The notes under the pieces: generated by a model
Database searches by the model: none
The model's input: the letters and a program-made list of their open reading frames with translations, nothing else
What the model was told of the DNA's origin: nothing
Made by a program: the position numbers and the translations under genes
Part shown: positions 1 to 7,414 of the stretch, in pieces
How positions within the stretch are numbered: the stretch's first letter is position 1
Layout of the letters: every line of letters begins with the position of its first letter
NCBI GenBank assembly: GCA_938002705.1
Contig: CALLAG010000282.1
Location: 1-9,765, forward strand
Direction of reading: 5' to 3'
DNA length: 9,765 nt
From: an uncultured Saprospiraceae bacterium
GTDB lineage: Bacteria > Bacteroidota > Bacteroidia > Chitinophagales > Saprospiraceae

Positions 1-65
1 TTTTCTATATAGAATACATAAAGAAGTGAGAATGATTCAATTCTACTTATTAAATAAAATCAGCG

Positions 66-1211
66 GTGAGCCTAAATTCTTTTATATATTTCTTTGTAAC
101 GTTGATAGGGACTTCTAACGGACTGACTATAGATTGTAGTGATATAGACAATAACAGCACCTATAATTGCCTAAGCGATATTCCAGCTATCCCTGAGGAA
201 TTCTTAGACACAATGAATACTGCAGTCTTAGATATCGCCATATTCCAATCTATTGGCGGAGTCATTAACAATAATTGTGGTGAGGTGATTATCACTGCTC
301 AAGACTCATTACTTACCATCATCTCAGATTGCGATACAACTCAGACTCTACAAAGAAAATATACCATATCGGACTCTCTCTCATCATCACAATGCGTTAC
401 AACATATTATATAGAATATGAGACATTAACAATCGTCAATCATCCCAGACCATTTGTAATAGATTGTAATGATAATATTGATTCAATATTCAATGATTGG
501 CTACAGAACATTGGTTATGCTGATATAAAAGGGTGCTATAATACTGTAAGAACGCTACCAGAAGAACCCAGTTTAGAGATTTCTGATGTGTGCATATTGG
601 GACAAGAAATTGCCAACTACAGAGTACAATGGTTCTTAGAAGATACGTGTAGTAATACATTAGTCGCTACAATTGGAGGTGTAGTTGTCTTGGATAATAA
701 TCCACCTGTACTAACTTGCCCTGAAGATATTACTATAGATATTTCAGAACCTTATCCAATCGAAATAATATTAGAGCAAATAGAACAATATCAACTAAGT
801 GGAGAATGTGGAATGGTCACTACTACTAATAACTTAGACGCCACGATCGTCGACAGTTTAAGTGTACAGTCTATACCCATTACTGTAAGAGCAATAGATC
901 TATGCCTAAATGAAAGTGAATGTACTTTCAAAGTAGATATCGTTAATTCCACGTCAATTAAGGATAGTAAATCTAAAATAAATCTGCCTCTGATCTTTCC
1001 TAATCCTACTTTTAGTTCAATCAGCATCGACAATCTGCAAGACGAGAATGATATCCACTTAATGGATATAAATGCAAAAGTCATTAAAGTTACACCACTA
1101 TCTGGCAATAAGACAACACAGGTAGACATGCAAGATCTTCCTCAAGGTGTCTACTTTATACCTGTAAGAATAAATGATAAACTGCATATGCTGAAGGTTC
1201 TAAAATATTAA
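66..1211 (+). CDS. Secreted protein with HYR-like modules and a C-terminal T9SS sorting domain
   Basis: Probably an extracellular or cell-surface protein exported by Sec and then by the type IX secretion system. The N-terminus has a hydrophobic stretch (about residues 5-18, FIYFFVTLIG) that could be a signal peptide but has no lysine or arginine before it. Three cysteine-bearing, HYR-like segments follow, at roughly residues 20-130, 131-208 and 209-292. The clearest begins with NNPPVLTCPEDITID near residue 210. The last 77 residues (about 305-381) fit a type A sorting domain: FPNP, then a short beta-rich region, DLPQGVYF, and a basic end in LKVLKY. The start used is GTG at 66, because the frame has a stop at 51-53 and no ATG before the hydrophobic segment. 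An ATG at 32 lies in another frame, so the true 5' end is doubtful. At 381 aa it is short for a T9SS cargo. No catalytic domain was recognised; adhesion or a structural role is only a guess. Confidence 0.8.
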   Translation: MSLNSFIYFFVTLIGTSNGLTIDCSDIDNNSTYNCLSDIPAIPEEFLDTMNTAVLDIAIFQSIGGVINNNCGEVIITAQDSLLTIISDCDTTQTLQRKYTISDSLSSSQCVTTYYIEYETLTIVNHPRPFVIDCNDNIDSIFNDWLQNIGYADIKGCYNTVRTLPEEPSLEISDVCILGQEIANYRVQWFLEDTCSNTLVATIGGVVVLDNNPPVLTCPEDITIDISEPYPIEIILEQIEQYQLSGECGMVTTTNNLDATIVDSLSVQSIPITVRAIDLCLNESECTFKVDIVNSTSIKDSKSKINLPLIFPNPTFSSISIDNLQDENDIHLMDINAKVIKVTPLSGNKTTQVDMQDLPQGVYFIPVRINDKLHMLKVLKY

Positions 1212-1312
1212 GTAACTCGATACGATACAAGCTATAGCTATCCCCCCATCTAATAATTCTAATAGAAAATTATGACATCTCATCTTCTTTATATTAGATA
1301 GGTATATCCATA

Positions 1313-2485
1313 CTACTCAAGGGTGACTAATTTCTCATAAGCGACATTATCATGTTCTTCATAGAGACCTGGCACGATAAACTGTATCTTGGCTACCTTA
1401 CTATCAAGGAAAACAACCTTGACATATCCTTGCTCTCCTATTCCAAATCGAGAGCCTTTGCCCATACCCACCTTATTGTTCTTAGTACCTGCACCGCTGA
1501 CAATAAAGTACTGATTATGATTCTCTATAAGCTGTAAGGTATGCTCATGACCTGATGCGACAATGCTCCTCCCCTTAGATTCTAACACCTCTACAAGCTT
1601 AGATCTATATTGCTTATACATCGGATGATATACATCTTGTTCTGACATCCTCAGTCTTATACGATTGAATAATACTCCAGCAAATGGTATTGGAATGTAT
1701 AACCAGTCTACCTTTTGTGTTATAGGAAATAGATCATCTTTTAATGGAAACTTACCTCCATGATGCGCATACGTAAATGGTGGATGATGTGATGCGATGA
1801 TTAATGCTTTGTCTTTGTTACGATCTACTTCTTCAGCTATTTTCTGCAAGTAGTCTTCAGTCGTTTTTACATCACATACAGACTGATCACCTATACGTGC
1901 TTTCTCTTCCAAGAACCAATGCGAATCCATCAGTAGTAAGGCAATATCTTCTTTAAGATCGACGATCTGTGGGTCACCACATCCTTTGCTAGGTAGGAAG
2001 TAATCATCTTGATCGTTAGGATTAGGAGTATGGTGTAAAAATGAATCAATTAATAGCTCTTGTCTTCTCAGTCCTACTCGACCATAGGTATACCAGTCAT
2101 GATTTCCTGGGACAAAATACTTTTGTCCTACGTAATCCCTCATAGTATTTAACTGAGCCAATAGCCGATACCTACCTTGAGAACTGTATATGCTTGTAGA
2201 CGGCGCTAATCCTACAGGATAGATGTTATCACCTAACCATATTATTGCTGAGTTCTTATTTTGGTTATTAAGTGCTTTCTCTAAGTGATCAAAAACCTCA
2301 TTGTCTCCATCTACAGAACTATAGCCAGCATCTCCTATCAGAAATACTGTATAATAAGGATCTACTTCAGCACTTAGTCTTTCCCAGCTCCCCTTATACT
2401 TCGCCTTATGACTGACACAAGAAGTGATCACATTTAAGCCCACGATGAAGGCCAATAGTATCAAGTATTTTTTAGAAGTATTCAA
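1313..2485 (-). CDS. Lipoprotein metallophosphoesterase, purple acid phosphatase-like
   Basis: Predicted envelope-anchored dimetal phosphohydrolase. Residues 5-22 form a lipoprotein signal (two lysines, a hydrophobic core, then ITSC), with lipidation expected on Cys23. All five purple acid phosphatase-type motifs are visible in order: GDAG (51-54), GDNIY (85-89), GNHD (127-130), SHH (232-234) and GHEH (312-315). In characterised family members the tyrosine of the second motif binds Fe(III), which would be Tyr89 here. The size of 390 aa suits the small, TRAP-like group. The start is TTG at 2485. No in-frame ATG lies between the upstream stop and the lipobox, and this start keeps the basic N-region. 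It begins 24 nt after the Rieske/glutamate-synthase-like gene and is probably co-transcribed with it. Substrate is unknown; phosphomonoesters are the obvious guess. The family call is strong, the specific function weak. Confidence 0.88.
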   Translation of the reverse strand: MNTSKKYLILLAFIVGLNVITSCVSHKAKYKGSWERLSAEVDPYYTVFLIGDAGYSSVDGDNEVFDHLEKALNNQNKNSAIIWLGDNIYPVGLAPSTSIYSSQGRYRLLAQLNTMRDYVGQKYFVPGNHDWYTYGRVGLRRQELLIDSFLHHTPNPNDQDDYFLPSKGCGDPQIVDLKEDIALLLMDSHWFLEEKARIGDQSVCDVKTTEDYLQKIAEEVDRNKDKALIIASHHPPFTYAHHGGKFPLKDDLFPITQKVDWLYIPIPFAGVLFNRIRLRMSEQDVYHPMYKQYRSKLVEVLESKGRSIVASGHEHTLQLIENHNQYFIVSGAGTKNNKVGMGKGSRFGIGEQGYVKVVFLDSKVAKIQFIVPGLYEEHDNVAYEKLVTLE

Positions 2486-2509
2486 ACTAAATTTCTTTTT
2501 GAGAAAAAA

Positions 2510-4123
2510 CTAAGGATTGACACCGGCATAGGATATTCCTGTCAGTTTATGTATGTCCCAGTCAAATGTTGAAAGATCATCGAACTCAAACTTGCTGATA
2601 TCATCGTGTCCACAAGACCTTGCGATAACTTGTAACAATTGATTAGTCGCATCAAAATAATTATATAGTTGCTTTGCTGATTTTTCTATTTCTAATCTTG
2701 CTCTGAGATCTTCTTTCTGTGTCGCTATACCTACTGGACAATTATTACTACTACAAGCTCTCATACCTAAGCAACCGATGGCTTGCAATGGTCCATTAGA
2801 CAAGGCGACAGCATCAGCACCCATCATCAGTGCCTTAGCTATATCTTCTGCTACTCTTAAGCCACCTGTTATGACAAGCTCGATATTAGATCCGACCTTG
2901 TCTAAATGCCTTCTTGCACGTGCTAGTGCAGGGATAGTAGGCACATTGATATTATCTCTTAAGATAGTAGGTGCAGCTCCAGTCCCACCTCCTCGACCAT
3001 CCAGAATGATATAGTCGACGCCTACTGCCAATGCAAAATCTATATCACGTTCTATACGACTTGCCGCCAACTTAAATCCTATAGGAATCCCGCCAGACGT
3101 TTCTCTTACTTGTTGTGCAAGCTCGGCAAAATCTGATACCGTCTTGAGGTCAGGAAATGCCGCTGGAGAGATGGCAGCTTCTCCTTCGTCTAACCCTCTA
3201 ACTTCGGCTATCTCCCCTACTACTTTGCTTCCAGGAAGGTGTCCTCCTGTGCCTGTCTTAGCACCTTGCCCTCCCTTAAAATGAAATGCCTGAACCTTTT
3301 TTACCTTATCTAAAGAAAAGCCAAATTTTGCCGAAGCTAACTCATAGAAATATCTACTATTATTAGCTTGCTCATCTGGGAGCATACCACCCTCCCCAGA
3401 ACATATCCCAGTACCGCTTAATTCTGCTCCCATAGCTAAGGCTATTTTTGCCTCTTTTGATAATGAACCAAAAGACATATCCGAAACAAAAAATGGTTTC
3501 TCTAAGATCAGAGGCTTCTTAGCACTTGATCCAATTATCGTTTTAGTACTGACACTTTCATCATCGAGTAATGGTCTTATTGCTAACTGTGCAGGAAGGA
3601 ACTGGATACTGTCCCACTTAGGCAGTGTATTCCTATCTACTCCCATCGCCGCAGTGGGACCATGATGACCATACTTAGACAATCCATTCTGAGCAAGATG
3701 TTTTATAAATGTCGTGTAAGGCTCTGTAGACTCTGGACTCGTATCTTTGTATAAGCCAAGATATTCTTCTCGATTAAATGGTTGTGGGTGCAATTCTTCG
3801 AAGGCGATGACCTCATTCTTATCTATCAATAACCTCCCATCATCCACCCATGAGGTAAATTTATTAAGAACCTCACTATTATTATATTCACTCACACCCG
3901 TATCTATACGGTAGTCCCAGTCGTGTAATCCACATATAATATTATCACCTTCTATACGTCCATCTGACATTAATGCACCTCTATGCTGACATCTTCCATA
4001 TAACACACTATATTTCTCATCGTACTTAATAACAACAAGGTCAGTATTCTCCACTAATACATATACAGGCACTCTATCTTCTAAGCTTGAGATATCTTCG
4101 ACTATAACTTGTTCCTTTTTCAT
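2510..4123 (-). CDS. Rieske [2Fe-2S] plus glutamate synthase-like FMN/[3Fe-4S] protein
   Basis: Two-part redox protein, apparently cytoplasmic as no signal peptide is seen. The N-terminal domain (about residues 5-100) carries a Rieske motif: Cys45-x-His47 and Cys64-x-x-His67. The rest (about 150-480) matches the FMN barrel of the large subunit of glutamate synthase. GGQGAKTGTGG (near 285), ISPAAFPDL, DGRGGGTGAAP (near 375) and ITGGLR are recognisable counterparts of GltB segments. Cys451, Cys457 and Cys462 have the C-x5-C-x4-C spacing of its [3Fe-4S] cluster, followed by PVGIATQ. At 537 aa it is about a third of GltB, and both the N-terminal glutamine amidotransferase domain and the C-terminal beta-helix are missing. 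It therefore cannot draw ammonia from glutamine by itself. It belongs to the broad 'FMN-binding glutamate synthase family', whose reaction is largely untested. The start is ATG at 4123. The gene lies downstream of the dnaK terminator and probably has its own promoter. Confidence 0.9.
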   Translation of the reverse strand: MKKEQVIVEDISSLEDRVPVYVLVENTDLVVIKYDEKYSVLYGRCQHRGALMSDGRIEGDNIICGLHDWDYRIDTGVSEYNNSEVLNKFTSWVDDGRLLIDKNEVIAFEELHPQPFNREEYLGLYKDTSPESTEPYTTFIKHLAQNGLSKYGHHGPTAAMGVDRNTLPKWDSIQFLPAQLAIRPLLDDESVSTKTIIGSSAKKPLILEKPFFVSDMSFGSLSKEAKIALAMGAELSGTGICSGEGGMLPDEQANNSRYFYELASAKFGFSLDKVKKVQAFHFKGGQGAKTGTGGHLPGSKVVGEIAEVRGLDEGEAAISPAAFPDLKTVSDFAELAQQVRETSGGIPIGFKLAASRIERDIDFALAVGVDYIILDGRGGGTGAAPTILRDNINVPTIPALARARRHLDKVGSNIELVITGGLRVAEDIAKALMMGADAVALSNGPLQAIGCLGMRACSSNNCPVGIATQKEDLRARLEIEKSAKQLYNYFDATNQLLQVIARSCGHDDISKFEFDDLSTFDWDIHKLTGISYAGVNP

Positions 4124-4238
4124 AATGTTTTTTTTACTTGATGAGTATAACCGATAGACTAATCGCTTAAAGTTCTAAAATTAAGATAAATAATTAAACG
4201 CCTTTAGGAATGATTATAACCTTGATAATTACTCCCAC

Positions 4239-4269
4239 AAAAAAAGGAGACAGCCAATGACCGTCTCCT
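4239..4269 (-). terminator. Intrinsic terminator of dnaK
   Basis: Read on the minus strand, GGAGAC (4268-4263) pairs with GTCTCC (4251-4246). The stem extends inwards by further G-C and G-U pairs to a loop of about three bases, and outwards by an A-T pair. A run of seven T follows at 4245-4239. It lies 28 nt past the dnaK stop codon, so it should separate dnaK from the Rieske/glutamate-synthase-like gene downstream. On the plus strand the hairpin has no T tract after it. Confidence 0.9.
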
Positions 4270-4297
4270 ATTGTAAACCATTAAAGTTTTTATACTC

Positions 4298-6211
4298 TTA
4301 CTTATCTTCTTCTACTTCTTCGAATTCTACGTCAGTCACTTCCTCGCTGTCTTTAGCATCACCAGCAGCACTTGCTGTTGGGTCTGCGCCTGCGCCACCT
4401 TCCGCTTCTTGACTTGCTGCGTAGATGTCTTGACTTGCTGCTGTCCATGCTGTATTCATGACTTCCATAGCGGCATCTATCTTAGCGATATCTTGCATCT
4501 TGTGTGCTTCCTTAAGCTCAGTTAGTGCTGCTTCGATAGGTCCTTTCTTATCTTCAGGTATCTTATCACCATATTCTTTCATCTGCTTCTCAGTCTGGAA
4601 GATGAGTGTATCTGCAGAGTTAAGTTTGTCAGCATTTTCTCTTGCCGCTTTATCCGTATCTGCATTAGCTGCAGCTTCTGCCTTCATCTTCTCTATCTCT
4701 TCTTTTGACAGACCTGTAGAAGCTTCTATTCTGATGTTTTGCTCTTTACCAGTTCCTTTGTCTTTGGCAGTTACGCTTAAGATACCATTGGCATCCATAT
4801 CAAAACTGACTTCTATCTGCGGTACACCTCTTGACGCTGGTGGTATCCCATCTAAGATAAATTTACCTACCGTTCTGTTATCCTTAGCCATAGGTCTCTC
4901 TCCTTGCATGATATGTATCTCAACCGATGGCTGATTATCAGCTGCTGTAGAGTAGACTTTTGACTTCTTAGTTGGTATCGTAGAGTTCGCTTCTATGACG
5001 ACATCATATACGCCACCCATCGTCTCTATACCCATAGATAATGGTGTTACATCTAGAAGTAGTACATCTTGTACATCACCACTTAATACGCCACCTTGTA
5101 TCGCAGCACCTACGGCTACTACCTCATCAGGATTGACACCTTTGTTAGGTTTCTTACCGAAGAATGCTTCTACAGCTTCTTGTATCTTAGGTATTCTTGT
5201 AGATCCACCTACGAGGATGATCTCATCTATATCGGACTTTGATAATCCAGCATCCTTAAGTGCTTCAGCACATGGCTTAAGACTTCTCTGTACAAGCTCG
5301 TCAGATAACTGCTCGAATTTTGCTCTTGACAATTTTGTCACGAGGTGCTTAGGCACACCGTCTACTGCTGTTACGTATGGTAGATTAATATCCGCTTCTA
5401 TAGATGCTGATAATTCTATTTTCGTTTTCTCAGCGGCATCTTTTAATCTCTGGAGTGCCATAGGATCTTTTCTTAGATCTATGTTCTCTTGCTTCTTGAA
5501 TTCGTCAGCCATCCAGTCGATGATAACTTGATCGAAATCGTCACCACCAAGATGTGTATCACCATTAGTAGATTTTACTTCGAATACACCATCACCTAAT
5601 TCTAAGATCGATATATCAAATGTACCACCACCTAAATCATAGACAGCGATAGTCATATCTTTATTCTTCTTATCAAGACCGAATGCTAATGCTGCTGCAG
5701 TAGGCTCATTGATTATTCTTGATACTTTAAGACCTGCTATCTCACCAGCTTCCTTAGTCGCCTGTCTTTGTGAGTCATTGAAGTATGCAGGAACTGTCAC
5801 AACCGCTTCTGTCACTTCTTGTCCTAAGAAGTCTTCAGCTGTCTTCTTCATCTTCTGAAGGATCATCGCTGATATCTCTTGGGGTGTGTAGTTTCTATCA
5901 TCGATAGCTACACGGATTGTATTATTATCACCTTTGACAACCTTGTAAGTAGATCTGCTTGTGTCTGAAGATGCTTCGTCATATCTCATACCCATAAATC
6001 TCTTGATAGATGAGATTGTCCTTGTGGGGTTAGTGATGGCTTGACGCTTAGCAGGATCTCCTACTTTTCTCTCGCCATTATCGAGAAATGCCACTACTGA
6101 TGGCGTTGTTCTCCTTCCTTCTTCGTTAGGAATAACAACTGGCTCATTACCTTCCATTACAGATACAACTGAGTTTGTTGTTCCGAGGTCGATACCTATT
6201 ATTTTACCCAT
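4298..6211 (-). CDS. dnaK: Molecular chaperone DnaK (Hsp70)
   Basis: ATP-dependent cytoplasmic chaperone that binds exposed hydrophobic peptides and works with DnaJ and GrpE. The 637 aa are full length for bacterial DnaK and collinear with it. The N-terminus GKIIGIDLGTTNS (residues 2-14) is the phosphate-1 loop. NEPTAAALAFG (about 167-177) and DLGGGTFD (about 192-199) belong to the nucleotide-binding domain, which ends near 375. The interdomain linker VLLLDVTPL lies near 380. The substrate-binding beta domain and alpha-helical lid follow, ending in an acidic tail (VEFEEVEEDK) typical of bacterial DnaK. The start is ATG at 6211. Neither grpE nor dnaJ is adjacent, so this is a single-gene dnaK locus within the window. 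A 155-nt leader with hairpins lies upstream and a strong terminator downstream, which suggests a monocistronic transcript. No CIRCE element of the TTAGCACTC-N9-GAGTGCTAA type was seen. Confidence 0.98.
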   Translation of the reverse strand: MGKIIGIDLGTTNSVVSVMEGNEPVVIPNEEGRRTTPSVVAFLDNGERKVGDPAKRQAITNPTRTISSIKRFMGMRYDEASSDTSRSTYKVVKGDNNTIRVAIDDRNYTPQEISAMILQKMKKTAEDFLGQEVTEAVVTVPAYFNDSQRQATKEAGEIAGLKVSRIINEPTAAALAFGLDKKNKDMTIAVYDLGGGTFDISILELGDGVFEVKSTNGDTHLGGDDFDQVIIDWMADEFKKQENIDLRKDPMALQRLKDAAEKTKIELSASIEADINLPYVTAVDGVPKHLVTKLSRAKFEQLSDELVQRSLKPCAEALKDAGLSKSDIDEIILVGGSTRIPKIQEAVEAFFGKKPNKGVNPDEVVAVGAAIQGGVLSGDVQDVLLLDVTPLSMGIETMGGVYDVVIEANSTIPTKKSKVYSTAADNQPSVEIHIMQGERPMAKDNRTVGKFILDGIPPASRGVPQIEVSFDMDANGILSVTAKDKGTGKEQNIRIEASTGLSKEEIEKMKAEAAANADTDKAARENADKLNSADTLIFQTEKQMKEYGDKIPEDKKGPIEAALTELKEAHKMQDIAKIDAAMEVMNTAWTAASQDIYAASQEAEGGAGADPTASAAGDAKDSEEVTDVEFEEVEEDK

Positions 6212-6287
6212 ATTATTTAAGTTCTATTTGTTTTTATAATTAATGTACGGTTGGTATTAATCAATAGATATGCCATACCACTTTTCT

Positions 6288-6309
6288 GCCATTATGTAGT
6301 AATAATGGC
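6288..6309. repeat. Perfect inverted repeat in the dnaK leader
   Basis: GCCATTAT (6288-6295) and ATAATGGC (6302-6309) are exact reverse complements around a 6-nt loop, giving an 8-bp stem. A second, weaker pair, TGGTAT (6252-6257) and ATACCA (6275-6280), lies nearer the dnaK start. Neither is followed by a T tract on either strand, so they do not look like terminators. They could be an operator, or leader RNA structure if transcription starts near 6316. The first repeat is seen directly; the role is inferred. Confidence 0.5.
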
Positions 6310-6322
6310 TTATATGTACTGA

Positions 6323-6358
6323 CAAATAGATAGTCGGCGCTATCCAAAGTGACAAAAA
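6323..6358 (-). promoter_or_regulatory. Candidate Bacteroidota-type promoter for dnaK
   Basis: On the minus strand TTTTTG (6358-6353) is followed 22 nt later by TCTATTTG (6330-6323). This resembles the Bacteroidota pattern of a TTTG-like -33 element and TAnnTTTG at -7, with one mismatch in the -7 element. Transcription would begin near 6316, giving a leader of about 105 nt that contains the inverted repeat at 6288-6309. The match is modest and could be chance in AT-rich DNA. Confidence 0.35.
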
Positions 6359-6366
6359 GTCAGAAA

Positions 6367-7332
6367 TTAATTGAAATTGAGGTTTCCAGTTATAGATCCT
6401 GTCTTGAGAGAATCTAAGGTTTTGTTAGTGAGTTGTACATTCTCCTTGACCTCTCTATATAATGAAGCAAATATGCCTCGACCTTCTGATAGGTTAGTAA
6501 ATGTCGGTACATCTTGAGAAGAAGTAATACCCAGATTAGCTTCACTTATCCTGATAAAGTCTTTTATCTCGGAACTGCCACTATCAAGAACAAGATCTAT
6601 ATCCTCGAATACTCTCTCTATACTATCATCTGTATCTATCGCTCCTGCGATAAATGAGAAAAACTGAATACCCTGGATATCTAACTTAGTACTTTCTATA
6701 TCAGACGCGATCTTCCATCTTACTTGCTTAGGTGCATAAGGATCACCACTTCCTCTGACACGTTCTCTGTAATTAAAATCAAGGTATAAATCAAAAATAG
6801 AGGAAAATGCACCTTCTCTCCACGAGAATGTCGTGAAGATATTATTATCAAAACTCAAAATTGTCTGTGGAGAACGGATCGATGAAGGCCCTACTATATT
6901 GGTAGAAGCAGTAACAATGGGTAATGTGTCTATGCCGCGATCTATTTCTAAAGTGTAAGCCTCACCAGCTTCTAAATTTATATCAGAATTCCTTATTTTA
7001 TAAAGGATATTAGGCGTCTGTGCAAATACACCTTCTTGCCTCGGAAATCCATCAATAGTGGCATCTACCCTCTCAAGGTCAAATCTATCTGAACCACTTA
7101 CAAGAGTTACTGTAGCATTATCATAATAGAGCTCGTCTGGATCACGGGCAAGATCAAGCGCAGATACATTATCACTCGCAAATGCCCTCTCTACTCTTAT
7201 GTAATGAGCCGTATCTACTGCTGATAATACACCGTAAACTATAGGAATATCCTTAGGCTCTTCCAGAATATCTACTGAATTATCACAAGAAAAAAGACTG
7301 ACTAAGAATAATGCTGCTACTAAATATTTCAT
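6367..7332 (-). CDS. Lipoprotein of unrecognised function, DUF4249-like in layout
   Basis: Function not recognised. The N-terminus is a short lipoprotein signal: Lys2, a hydrophobic core and LFSC, with lipidation expected on Cys16. The mature protein starts with an acidic linker and then alternates beta-prone stretches (IPIVYGVLSAVDTAHYIRVE, TVTLVSG, YTLEIDRG). The pattern of an early 'IPIVYGVL...YIRVERAF' segment followed by a 'YYDNATVTLV' strand resembles DUF4249-like Bacteroidota outer-membrane lipoproteins, but that is recall, not a search. It has few cysteines beyond the lipobox and no visible catalytic motif. The start ATG at 7332 sits directly before the signal. The stop lies 155 nt before dnaK on the same strand, with a candidate dnaK promoter between, so co-regulation with dnaK is not implied. 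It diverges from panB across 82 nt in which I could not fix a promoter for either gene. Confidence 0.8.
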   Translation of the reverse strand: MKYLVAALFLVSLFSCDNSVDILEEPKDIPIVYGVLSAVDTAHYIRVERAFASDNVSALDLARDPDELYYDNATVTLVSGSDRFDLERVDATIDGFPRQEGVFAQTPNILYKIRNSDINLEAGEAYTLEIDRGIDTLPIVTASTNIVGPSSIRSPQTILSFDNNIFTTFSWREGAFSSIFDLYLDFNYRERVRGSGDPYAPKQVRWKIASDIESTKLDIQGIQFFSFIAGAIDTDDSIERVFEDIDLVLDSGSSEIKDFIRISEANLGITSSQDVPTFTNLSEGRGIFASLYREVKENVQLTNKTLDSLKTGSITGNLNFN

Positions 7333-7414
7333 GGTGTAAAAGTAAGTGAATTCGACAATCTACCTCATTTATTGCAACGATTTTATATATTCGGTGCATT
7401 AACACATTAACGAT

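Noticed and set aside
1230..1239. Perfect 10-bp palindrome AGCTATAGCT between convergent genes
   Set aside because: It has no loop, no T tract and no repeat elsewhere in the window that I noticed; such short palindromes arise by chance in AT-rich DNA.
1253..1273. AT-rich imperfect hairpin (ATAATTCT / AAAATTAT) between the T9SS protein and the phosphatase
   Set aside because: It could be a weak terminator, but the stem is nearly all A-T with one mismatch or wobble, and no T run follows on either strand.
4124..4238. Search for a promoter of the Rieske/glutamate synthase-like gene
   Set aside because: The region is AT-rich with several near matches (for example TAATTTTA on the minus strand), but none has a properly spaced TTTG, so no site could be fixed.
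4458..5531. Long open frames on the plus strand opposite dnaK
   Set aside because: They lie wholly antisense to an intact, highly conserved gene, and their translations are low-complexity Ser/Ala/Leu-rich sequence with no recognisable domain.
7333..7414. Possible -7 element TATATTCG (7386-7393) for panB in the divergent gap
   Set aside because: No TTG-like -33 element is found at 17-23 nt; the nearest TTG (7372-7374) is only 11 nt away, so I do not call a promoter.
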